Source of the DNA: Chromera velia | Lineage: Eukaryota; Sar; Chromeraceae | Length of the DNA: 29,392 bases | NCBI GenBank assembly: GCA_018398765.1 | Contig: JAHBMJ010001498.1 | Location: 1-29,392 of the forward strand | Reading direction: 5' to 3' | Part shown: piece after piece, positions 11,407-20,504 of the stretch | Position numbering within the stretch: position 1 is the first letter of the stretch | Layout of the letters: the number at the start of each line of letters is the position of its first letter | Position numbers and translations under genes: made by a program | The notes under the pieces: generated by a model | The model's input: the letters and a program-made list of their open reading frames with translations, nothing else | Databases searched by the model: none | What the model was told of the DNA's origin: nothing

Positions 11407-12338
11407 ACTGAAGAACAATTAGGTCTTGTGGCCCTTATGTGCACTGATTTCTCCCTCCCTCCTGTGCAGGTTCTGGTGTATCTGAAGAGCATAAAGTCCT
11501 ACTTCCAGAGCGACGACGACTTCAACTGGAACTACGGGATTGCCTGTGCGAATGCGGGGGACTTCAGGGAGGGCAGAGATACTCTACTGCTGGTGCAGAA
11601 CGAACGGTAAGTCTGTCCTTCCTGACCGACCATGCATGGTTTCTTCCTTCGGCATTTGTTGCGGTGGTGGGATTTGGAGTTTTTGACTTGTGTAGAAAGA
11701 ATGAAGGGATTTCACCGTACTCTGTCTGATTCACCGGGTAAAGGGAGAGAAGCGCGGGAGAAATGAAGCAGCTACGTGACCAGGCAGGGGCAGAGAAACC
11801 TTCCAGACAAAGGGGATGAGTTTTGAGAAGGTCGCAAGCCCTTCTAGCAGTCGCGAAGAGATGAAGGTCAAAAAAGCAAGTGTCTTTCCGGGGTCGATGC
11901 ATTTATCTGTGCATTGATTTCTCCATTGGGCTTGCAGGTATCGCTCGGACTTTTGTTACATCTCCTGGCTCTGCCGAGCTTCGATCATGAGCAATGACCC
12001 TGCGAGTGCGTGGGAGATGTACAGCCAGATGGAAGTGAACGGGGATTCCTTCAATATCCTGCAGCTGATTGCGAACGACTGCTACCGAATGGGACAATTC
12101 TACTGGGCCTGCCGTGCGTATGACGTGCTGGAACGTTTGGAACCTGATCCAGACTTTCTGGAAGGGAAGCGGTGCTCTGCCATTGGGGTCTTCCAACAGT
12201 GTGTGGTGCAACAGATGGGGGGGGCAAGGGATAGCTGGTCGAGGGATGCTTCCCCTGACAGGCTCTTGGAGGTCGTGAAGATGCTGAGGTCCAGCGACCA
12301 CCTTCCTCAAGTAAGCAAGCTCCAGAGATTTTCGTTCA

Positions 12339-12387
<49 letters not shown>

Positions 12388-12914
12388 TGTGTATGTGTGT
12401 GTGCTTTCTCGCTTTCTTTCTTCTTTGTTTCGTGTATCTAGCTTCAGATGTCCAACTCAGTTGATTTCCCTTTTTTTTCTCATGCCCATGTTGTGAGGGG
12501 ACGAGAAGGTTCGCTCGTACGTACAGATGAAGTTTGTGGGGTCGACGTTTGCTCTTGCCACCTCAAGCGGTTTTTCTTCCAGGCCAGCGGCCAGGTGGAA
12601 AACGTGAGCAAATGGGCTGCGTCTCGAAGAGTGGGGACGAATAGAGAGACTCAAGAAAGTAGGAAGGGAAGTGGGAAAATAAGACCAGTCCGAGTAAACC
12701 TGTAGTCACGGCGTGTTCGGCCCCCAGCTCAGCAGATGAGTGGCTGTCAATCAGGAGAAATGCGCGAACCACGGTTGCTGAAATGAAAAGAGGGTATGCG
12801 TCGTGTGTCCTGTCTTCCTAATGCGTCGTGTGTTTGCTTAATCGCTTGCAGATTGACTACACCGTTGGCATCATGAAGCGATGGGCAAAGGAACATCGCA
12901 TCAAAATTGATTGA
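9349..12914 (+). CDS. IFT56: Intraflagellar transport protein 56 (TTC26 / DYF-13), five exons
   Basis: Exons are 9349-10245, 10838-11149, 11470-11606, 11938-12310 and 12852-12914. Donors are GTAAGT, GTCAGT, GTAAGT and GTAAGC. All phases agree and give 593 aa. Family hallmarks are strong: [13 protein letters not shown], a TPR-rich N-terminal half, [20 protein letters not shown] at ~300-319, [59 protein letters not shown], and a short last exon ending [17 protein letters not shown]56 is a TPR subunit of the IFT-B complex that helps carry motility-related cargo into cilia and flagella, so the organism should build a flagellum at some stage. The protein is slightly longer than animal versions (about 555 aa), mainly through a basic, Pro-rich N-terminus (residues 1-35). 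Confidence 0.96.
10246..10837 (+). repeat. IFT56 intron 1 with (TTC)n and (TG)n microsatellites
   Basis: The intron runs from GTAAGT at 10246 to tcttcag at 10837. It holds a (CTT)n tract at about 10331-10396 and an interrupted (TG)n tract at about 10749-10830. The TG tract ends only a few bases before the acceptor, where a polypyrimidine tract would normally be. Confidence 0.9.
11150..11469 (+). repeat. IFT56 intron 2 with (CT)n, an assembly gap and (TG)n
   Basis: The intron contains a (CT)-rich tract, then 11 N at 11365-11375, then (TG)n to about 11404. The N run separates two different dinucleotide repeats, so the true length of this intron is unknown. A conventional pyrimidine-rich acceptor (ctccctccctcctgtgcag) ends the intron at 11469. 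Confidence 0.9.
12311..12851 (+). repeat. IFT56 intron 4 with (CT)n(GT)n compound microsatellite
   Basis: The 541-bp intron opens with GTAAGC and holds (CT)n followed by (GT)n at about 12341-12403. Open frames inside the intron (for example 12448-12705) show no similarity to the gene and are ignored. Confidence 0.85.
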
Positions 12915-13459
12915 TCAACAGAGGGGCGGGCTTACTCACTGTATGGCATGAAGTTTCCTCCATGGAGCTTCTCTTTGTTCTGTTTCTTCTAAATGCCCAT
13001 ACTCTTAAATTCTTTGTGCCAATTACTTATGACTAGTTATAACTTATAAGGAATCAATCATTGTTTAGATCATCATGATTGTATAGTGATTTTAGACTCC
13101 GAGTCAGAGCAATTAATATATAGTGATTCTCTATTAATGAAACTTTAAAACAACGAGCAAAACTTGGACTTATGTAGGAAATTAGTTCAGAATTTAAGAT
13201 TCCTGCAAGTTTATGTATAAAAATTTAATTCATTGATTGATTGATTGATGCATCTAGTGATTGATTGCATGCATGCAGCATGCCAGTGATTAATTGACTG
13301 ATATTGGTCAAAATTAGTTTAAATTTAACATTGATTGATTGATATGTTCCGCCCTAGGGCCTTCCCACTATGTCTATCTGTCGCCAGAGCTAGCAGGGGA
13401 TATATAGCCTAGAATATAACTTAAGGATGGAGTACTATGGCTAGGGTACTAGAATGAAG
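12915..13459. other. AT-rich intergenic DNA downstream of IFT56
   Basis: This stretch has no gene. It contains the IFT56 3' UTR and then AT-rich sequence with repeated GATT units around 13228-13265 and overlapping TGCATGCA palindromes at 13266-13273 and 13270-13277. I found no clear AATAAA polyadenylation signal. Confidence 0.6.
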
Positions 13460-13800
13460 TTGAAGTATAGGGTACCAGCCTGCCGCGTCTCCTTGCTTGC
13501 TTCTGGGCTCGCCGGGCCGAGCGTGCAGGCCGTGCCGCGCGGTGCCTAAGCGCCGTGCTGGCCGGGATGGATTGCCGTGCGCGCATTCGATTTTGTACGA
13601 TTTGTGCCGTACGCATTCAGCACCAGCCGTTCAGATCGATTCACATCGTGCAACACTAGCTGATCAAAAGCCGTTTGGTTCAAATTAGTTATTCGTTCTA
13701 CTCTGCCTTGACGGACAGACTATTTCATGAAGTAGTTCCACCATCATGGAGATCTAGCTCTGCATTCCAGATGGCCACTCTTGGTCATCATTCCATTTTG
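13460..13800. repeat. Left copy of the ~335-bp direct repeat
   Basis: This copy is GC-rich in its first 100 bp (CCGGGCCGAGCGTGCAGGCC) and carries a 10-bp segment (caaattagtt) missing from the right copy. Differences between copies are mostly C/T and G/A transitions, which fits divergence after duplication. Confidence 0.85.
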
Positions 13801-14764
13801 CGGTTAACAGCACGCTCTGTTATGTCCTCGTTCGTTCAGCTATGACCGAGCGATCACTTCCATCTCCAAATCTTTTTCCAGCAATCTTTTGCTCCACTAG
13901 CTCTTCTATGAATTGGAAGCCACCCGTTCTAATCAGAACAGGAATGGTGGAATGCTTTGATAGCTGTTTCCTTTTTCTGTAGCAGAAGTGGAGACCAGTT
14001 CGATCTGCGCAGTCGCTCCGACAGGCTACAGCAGGTTTTCGCTGGGAGACGCCGCCTTGTTGCACTTATGGATTTTGCTTGCAGACGACATCATTGTAGA
14101 CGCTCTGAGTTCCCGATCTCCCCTCACGCTCTTCGGACCTTAATTTCCAACCACCTCTATAACTTTTAAAGAGTGAGCGAGCATCCAAGAATCTCTAGCA
14201 GCATGATCACTGCCACTTCGCCATGAGCCGCCCATCCACCAGCTGCCACCAGTTACTGCCAAGATTGCACTGAGCTGTCAGTGCACCATCTGCTCGCACC
14301 TGCTTTAGGGGTCGCCAAGAACTGGAAGTACTGCACCATCTCTACTGGAATTTGCTTGTCTGCTTGCCAGGATAATTGAGGAGGCAAGGCTAGAGGTAAG
14401 GTTTCGGAAGCACCTCTTTGAGGAGGGGGATTCGGGGGGGATTCTTCCATCTTTGTTTGGCCGTCTTCATGTTATCTGCTATCCAATATCCATCTATGTG
14501 CACATGCGAGTATGGAGGGAAGCCAGGACGACCTGCTAAGCTATGTAGGCAAGCTTTGCAGTGTTTGTTTTCTCGTGTTAGGCAGTGAGTGCAAACTATG
14601 TATGTGGTCGAATCCTGCCAATCAGGAAGCATGGATGACTCGCTTTACAAACTGCATATGAATTTCTTCTCTTTCCTTAAAGTTTGCACACGCCTTGTTC
14701 CTCAGGAAAGATCTGAAAGGATCGAAATCTGAACACGCATCAATCCAATGACATTGGAATGAAA

Positions 14765-14909
14765 GATGACTGGTTGCTTTCATGTATGCAGTGTATATGA
14801 CTATAATTCCGCCTTTAAAGATGATCGGTTGCTTGCATTGCTATAATTCCACCTTTGTTAATGAGGGTGATCGGTTTGTTGCACACAGAAAGCATAATTC
14901 CACTCTTTC
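14765..14909. repeat. Three imperfect tandem repeats inside the LTR-like element
   Basis: Three copies (about 14765-14818, 14820-14858 and 14867-14909) share GATNACTGGTTGCTT or GATCGGTTGCTTGCA followed by CATAATTCC or TATAATTCC and CCTTT. They are diverged and of unequal length. Their role is unknown. Confidence 0.6.
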
Positions 14910-15082
14910 TCTATGCTTGATTTCATTTGATTCTTGTTGAGAACTTAAGGTAAGAACGGGGGGGTTGAAGCTTTAATTCGAAGTGCAGTTAGTTAGAGCA
15001 AGTGGCTGTTTCTTCTCTTTGTTCTTCTTTCTTGTGTTTTGATCTCGTTCTCTTTACATAGAAACGTAAGCGAGGGGGAGAT

Positions 15083-15413
15083 TTGAAGTATAGGGTACTA
15101 GCCTGCCGCGTATCCTTGCTTGCTTCTGGGCTTGCCGGGCCGAGCGTGCAGGCCATGCCGTACGGTGCCTAAGCGGTGTACTAGCTGGGATGGATTGCCA
15201 TGTACGCATTCGATTTTGTACGATTTGTGCCGCGCGCATTCAGCATCAGCCGTTCAGATCGATTCACATCGTGCACCACTAGCTGATCGAAAGCCGTTTG
15301 GTTGTTCGTTCTACTCTGCCTTGATGGACAGACTATTTCATGAAGTAGTTCCACCATCATAGAGATCTAGCTCTACATTCCGGATGGCTACTCTTGGTCA
15401 TCATTCCATTCTG
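15083..15413. repeat. Right copy of the ~335-bp direct repeat
   Basis: This copy aligns along its whole length with 13460-13800. Relative to the left copy it has several C-to-T or G-to-A changes in the GC-rich part and one 10-bp deletion. A purine-rich tract lies directly on its left. Confidence 0.85.
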
Positions 15414-16146
15414 ATAACTCCTCTGGATCAGACTCATGAGAGATATAGTCTAAGAAACAGTGTATCTGATAAACTTTATTCTAAAAAATTATTTAATACT
15501 AGTTTTCAAAGTTTTTTTAAATGCACGTACAGAATTATAAACCAGGCATTTTTGATCAATCGTATTAATTGCTCTGATCTCAGTTTATTTCAATTAAACT
15601 AGTTATTCAGTTTAGAAACCTGTTCACTTGCCTTCCCGCTAGCTTTTTAACCTTAGACGTGGTCTTTACTACGACTCTTTAGTTAGTTTAGTAAGGACGA
15701 GAAAAGGTGCATAGGTGCAAGGTGCAAGGTGTTTTAGACGAATGCACCTGAATTCAGCTGCATTTCAGGTATATTTATCAGGTGCATTGTTTCTACTATA
15801 AAAACATAAATTGAAGAGCCGTCTCCTAGGGTTTCTAGCCATTAAAAGGCGCCTAATTCAATGCCAAAACGCTCTTTCTCATATAGCATAGCTGCACAAT
15901 CTTTTATTATAAGAATTTGATTGAAAAACATATAAAAAGTTGATAGGAGCCGATAGTAAGTCTCGTTTTTAAACTATGAAAACGATCCTTTGAACTGGAT
16001 TCAACTACACCGTGACTGCAGCACTTCACTTCTTGCAAATGCATTCTCATGTCATTTATCAACAAATTAAAAAACAGCAAAAGCATTCCAACGATGGGGA
16101 ATCTTCTCAATTCTGTGGAGAAACGGGCTAAACGGTGCTGTCCGAA

Positions 16147-17136
16147 GCATGAAAGACATGCCGCTGCCTGAGCAAAGAATGAAAGAGGTACAGTCATGTT
16201 GCTGACTGAGTAGAGAGTGGAAGAGACGGAGACATGCTGCTGACTGAGTACTAGAGGATGAAAGAGGTGCAGTCATGTTGCTGACAGAGCAGAGAGTGAG
16301 ATAGATGGAGCCAGGCTGCTCCCTGTGCAGAGAATGAAATAGGTGCAGTCATGCTATTGACTGAGGAAAGAATGAAAGAGGTGCAGTCATGCCGCTGACT
16401 GAGCAGAGAGTGAAAGAGATGCCGACATGCTGCTGCTTGAACAAAGAATGAAAGAGGTGTGGTCATGCTGCTGATAGAGCAGAGAGTGATATAGAGCGAG
16501 CCACGCTGCGGCCTGAGCCGAGAATGAGAGAGGTGCAGTGATGCTGCTGCCTGGGCAGAGAGTGAAAAAGGTGTAGTCCTGATACTGACTGAGCACTGCA
16601 AGAGAGTGAGAGCGATGGAGTCATGCAGCTGACTGTGCAAAGAATGAAAGAGGTACAGTCATGCTGCTGCCTCAGCAGAGACTGAAAGAAATGCGGACGT
16701 GCCGCTCTTGGGCAGAGAGTGAGACGGAGTGAGAGGGACGCAGTCTGGCTGCCCGTGAGCAGAGAATGAAAGAGATGCGGTCATGCTGCTGTCTGAGCAG
16801 AGGGAGAATGAAAGAGGTGCAGTCATGCTGTTGCCTCAGCAAAGAATGGAAGAGGTGCAGTGACTGTCATGTTACTGACTGAGCAGAGAGTGAGAGCGAT
16901 GGAGTTATACTGTTGCCTGAGTAAAGAATGAAAGAGGCGGAGTCACGCTGCTGCCTCGGCAGAGAGTGAAAGAAAAGTAGGGGTGCCGCTCCTGGGCAGA
17001 GAGTGAGACATGCAGAGAGAGAGGGACCGTGTCACCCAATCAGGCTACTCATGAGCAGAGAATGAAAGAGATGCGATCATGCTGCTGTCTGAGCAGAGAA
17101 TGAAAGAGGTGTATAGTCATGCTGTTGCAGAGGAAC
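16147..17136. repeat. Dimeric ~39-bp minisatellite (about 25 units)
   Basis: Units resemble AGAATGAAAGAGGTGCAGTC + ATGCTGCTGACTGAGC. Two variants alternate, one with AGAATGAAAGAGGTGCAG and one with AGAGTGAGAGAGATGGAG, giving a ~78-bp dimer. A larger block around 16690-16850 recurs at about 16976-17130, so there is also a ~290-bp higher-order period. Because the unit is close to 39 bp, minus-strand frames remain open as imperfect 13-residue repeats (e.g. QQHDCTSFIL), but no gene structure supports translation. Confidence 0.8.
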
Positions 17137-17189
17137 AGTCATGTTACTGGTCGACTGCAATTAAGAGCTGTATGGTTTTTCTCAGATGA

Positions 17190-17420
17190 TATATATATGG
17201 ATCTGCATGCATGCGCATGCATCTTCAAAGTTTGCATGCATGCGAGACATATGCGAGACTGGCGGCGCACGAGAGACTCACAAGAGAAGGACCAGAGAGA
17301 CACTAAAGAGTCTGACAAGAGATCGAGCTAGATACAACGCGCCCCATGCAGCGCTATAGAGGCGCCGCACGGGCGCCGCGTCAGTGAAGGGCCCCGTGAG
17401 CTGCTCGAATCTCTTTGCTC
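17190..17420. repeat. TGCATGCA cluster and GC-rich islet inside the TIR element
   Basis: Two TGCATGCA palindromes (17204-17211 and 17233-17240) plus further GCATGC cores lie next to a (TA)n run. They are followed by a GC-rich islet (GCGCCCCATGCAGCGCTATA, then GGCGCCGCACGGGCGCCGCG). This layout of TGCATGCA next to a GC-rich islet with a TATA-like core recurs elsewhere in the window. Confidence 0.6.
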
Positions 17421-17924
17421 CACAAAATGCACCTATCAGGTGCATCCAGGTGCATAGGTGCAAATCAGGTGCATCAGGTGCATTTTTTCAGAATACACCT
17501 TTTCCCGTCCTTATAGTTTAGTTCTTTAGTTAGTTCATATTTCGCTGCAAAACTAAACTAACTAACTAAATTATGCACTAAACCTATAACTAAACTAGTT
17601 GTAATGTGTGTTAAATTTAAGCCACTGTTAAACTGTAAAATTATGTAAATCAAACTGTAAAAGGTTTGATCTAAGGTTTGATCATGTACTTATTATCTCT
17701 AATAGCCCAATCATTGTCTAAGTTATTCTGAGTCCGACTTAAGGACTAGCTCAACTTGCTGCTCAAGGAAGTTCAAGCTTAAGGAGCAATTTAATGCTCC
17801 CCTGCTGCATACCAGTGGGGGGGGTGCATCAGGGGTGCAATCAATCAATCAAATCGTAAGATCAAATCTGTTTAGTTAGTTCTCCATGGAGTCATAAATT
17901 AAACTAACTAAAAACCACGCCTAG

Positions 17925-20089
17925 TTTTAACCCGCTTTCAGACGGCTAACCTAACGGCTGATACTCGGCCCGTAACTCGGGTTAGTATTAATTTGGGTTA
18001 ACATTTGACCTATAGTATATTTGCTAGAGCATTTGACAATTTCAATGACAAAAACGGCTCAAGTGTATTGAAGGATCAACACTGCTCTGCAACGGAGCAT
18101 TATTGTACCATACGCGAACATTATGCGCGTGTCACACCCAGACACAGAAAATTGGAACACGCAGTACTTCTTTTTGGGACTGAGACCACAACGGTTTGGA
18201 TGCAAGGAAATGAACAACAACAGCAGCAACAGAAAAATGAGTACAGACATCGACGAGACAGGCAGTCCAGACACACCTCTGGAGACCAGAGAAGGAAAGG
18301 CTTAGAAGGATGGAGAGAGGGGAGCAAGAGACGAAGAAAAAAGCGATTGTCAGACAAATATCGCACCACTCGAATAATTAAATGAAATCGAATCATGAAC
18401 CCCCACAGACACGACCGACTGACAATGAAATCATTCATGCAGATCGATCCATGAAGGAAGGCAGGCAGTGCCTCGGACACTCTTTTCCTCTCGTCGGTCG
18501 GTTACCCACCAGCCAGGGAATCGAGTCGGGACTGCTGCTGTTGTGTCTGACAGTGTGAGCACGTACGTGTGTGTCTTCATGTGTGTGCGTGTACGTAACA
18601 ACGCAAAGGGTTCCCCACTCGATACAGTCAGTCTGCGTGTTGACTGTCTGTCTGTCTGTCTGTAGGCGAAGACTCTCAGTTACCGCTTCCCACAAGAATA
18701 AGACAGAGGTCCTACCGTACGAGAAAGACAGAGAACAGGGCAAAGGTGGACACCGAACTGATGCACACACGAACAACAAAAGACAGGCGCGAAAGGAATG
18801 GAAGCAGGTTGCTGTATAAGGAATGCACAGACTACGGCTTTCTTGTTTTCTTTCGTTTTGTGTCTCCGAGGAAAATGCCACACCATCCAGGGAGCATAGA
18901 GCACATTTCATTTTATTTCATTCCGACTGAAGGGCGTTTGCGATTCACGCACACACACACTTGTCCCGTAGGTGCGGTGAACGATGGAGCTGTCTCTACT
19001 CCTTTTGAAGTGCTCTAGAGTGGGTTGGGTTGACTGAGTGGGTGACTGAATAGACACGACCCTCTGCTTAAATGAACCGCCCTGCGCGTATGGTGGTGAT
19101 TCGGTCTCACCAGTCGAAACAAAAGCCAAGGCAGAAAGGAAGAAAGAAGAAAAGAAACAAAGAAAGAGCAAGACAGAAGGGTGGAACCGTTCAGATACTC
19201 TTTTCCATGAACCGCATGCGAACACATTTTCGCATGACACTCACTGTATCAAGGAGAAACGGAAAGAAAGGAAAGAAGAATGCAGGACAGACATAAAGAA
19301 ATTTTGAAATTGCACGCTTTCTTTCAATCCTCCCACCCTGATCCCCCGGCCCCGCTTGAATTCCTGCATGTCCTTCACAAACGAAAGAAAGTCTTGTTGC
19401 AACCCTCGAAGGGAGTCTCAACTTATCTCCACCACTGCTGGTGGATTTCCCTTGTATTGCCTACCCGTGTTCGCTGCACGTTCCCTCTCTGTTTAATTCT
19501 GCCTTTTTTGTTGCCTTTTTGTCCAACATACCAAAGCTGTATAGATCCGTTCGTTTAATTCTTTTTTTCTGAAGCTTCTCTAACGCTACATGATGAAGGA
19601 ATAGGAAGTTGGTTGCTCCTCTCTCTGCATTTCTGACCGATGGATAAAGTGGAAAGACACCCATGCCGACTCTCATGCCACCAACGGTTCTCCCTTCAAT
19701 CACGAGACCTCATGCATGCACACTCTTGCATGGCCGCCATGCACTCATTCACTCACTCACTCACACCACTGCACGGACCTAATTGAGGAAAGCAAACAGA
19801 AGAGACAGACCAGTTACAGGAAGAAGAAATGAAAAAGACGACGGGAAGGAAGAAAAGGAGAACACGGATGGATCAACAGACGCCCTCGAGTGATCAATCA
19901 ATCAATCAATCGAGAGAGAAAGGGGAGGGACGGAGGGAGGGAGGGAGAGAAAGAAAAGAAAGAAAGAAAGAAAGAAAAGAAAGAAAGAAAGAAAAGAAAG
20001 AAAGAAAGAAAGAAAGAAAGAAAAGAAAGAAAGAAAGAAAAGAAAGAAAGAAAGAAAGAAAGAAAAGAAAGAAAGAAAGAAAGAAAGAA

Positions 20090-20121
<32 letters not shown>

Positions 20122-20504
20122 CAAGAGAGTCAGTGCAAGACAGACAAAAGTCCATTCAAGATGACATACGCACGCACACACGCACGCACGCACGGCGTAT
20201 AGAAGAGACACTGATGCACTTCATTCAGACCGATTGTGAAGATTCATTCAATGAGACAAAAAAAAGAAGACAAAGAATCAAGACAGAAACACGCCTATCA
20301 AGTCTTGCTTTGTTCTCAAAAACGGACAAAGGTAAACCCTACATCTATGTTGCATTTCAAAAAAACAAAGGTATTTATTTATCAAATCCATCAACACACA
20401 CACACGCGCAAACGTTCCTTCCACCCCCGACAAACCATTTGCATGCACCTGCACAATTTCTTTCTTTCCAGTTTGTCCCCCCTTCCCCTTCCTCCCCCCT
20501 TGGC
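17925..20504. other. Intergenic region, simple repeats, no supported gene
   Basis: This region contains the 3' flank of the Patched-like gene and long simple repeats. They include (TGTC)n at about 18640-18663, (ACTC)n near 19741-19763, (AATC)n near 19893-19910 and a purine (GAAA)n tract. An open frame at 18005-18385 has no ATG at its start and is low-complexity (Q runs, basic tail). TGCATGCA occurs at 19713-19720 and 20440-20447. Confidence 0.6.
19918..20120. repeat. ~200-bp all-purine tract dominated by (GAAA)n
   Basis: A GGGA-rich start passes into AAAG/GAAA units interrupted at intervals by an extra A, which gives a secondary periodicity. The plus strand has virtually only purines. Frames across it read KKERKKERK or FLSFFLSF and are spurious. 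Confidence 0.95.

Larger units (their letters stand above)
13460..15413. mobile_element. Candidate non-coding LTR-type retroelement (TRIM/LARD-like)
   Basis: Two direct repeats (13460-13800 and 15083-15413) of about 335 bp, roughly 90% identical by eye, flank 1.28 kb of unrelated DNA. Both start TTGAAGTATAGGGTAC and end CATTCCATT(T/C)TG. Immediately left of the right copy is a purine tract (gcgaggggga) in the position and style of a copia-type polypurine tract, which is what suggests LTRs rather than a plain duplication. The interior has no gag or pol coding. I see no convincing primer-binding site and no target-site duplication, so the LTR reading is provisional. Confidence 0.5.
15694..17511. 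mobile_element. TIR element (1.8 kb, non-autonomous) with TA target duplication
   Basis: AGGACGAGAAAAGGTG at 15694-15709 is the reverse complement, with one mismatch, of CACCTTTTCCCGTCCT at 17496-17511. Both are flanked outside by TA (15692-15693 and 17512-17513), as expected for a cut-and-paste DNA element that targets TA. Inside both ends are clusters of GGTGCAT/ATGCACC motifs in both orientations, typical of subterminal transposase-binding repeats. The interior carries a long minisatellite and a GC-rich islet but no transposase, so it would need a protein supplied from elsewhere. Confidence 0.65.
15653..17924. mobile_element. Outer inverted-repeat element interrupted by a younger TIR element
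   Basis: TTAGACGTGGT at 15653-15663 is mirrored by ACCACGCCTAG at 17914-17924. Both sides continue inward with matching TTTAGTTAGTTTA and TAAACTAACTAAA stretches. TTAACC lies just outside the left end and also just outside the right end, which may be a target duplication. Removing the inner element (15694-17511) leaves a short AT-rich palindromic element of about 450 bp, MITE-like. No transposase is present. Confidence 0.4.

Noticed and set aside
13497..15362. Short open frames shared by the two ~335-bp repeats (e.g. 13497-13688 and 15120-15362)
   Set aside because: They are similar only because the DNA is duplicated. They do not share length or end and resemble no gag, pol or other protein.
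15907..16640. Minus-strand open frames with repeated QQHDCTSFIL-like peptides
   Set aside because: They follow from a ~39-bp minisatellite unit divisible by three. The units differ irregularly and no start, intron or flanking domain supports a protein.
16147..17136. Repeat array considered as a CRISPR
   Set aside because: Units are contiguous and degenerate with no unique spacers, and the surrounding genes are clearly eukaryotic.
18005..18385. 126-residue plus-strand open frame with a Gln run and basic tail
   Set aside because: It starts at TTG, has no family resemblance, no splice support and a low-complexity composition. A real small gene cannot be excluded, but nothing supports it.
18435..18911. 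158-residue minus-strand open frame
   Set aside because: It is Cys- and Ser-rich and passes through (TGTC)n and (AC)n-type repeats (TDRQTVNTQTD). It lacks motif or splice evidence.
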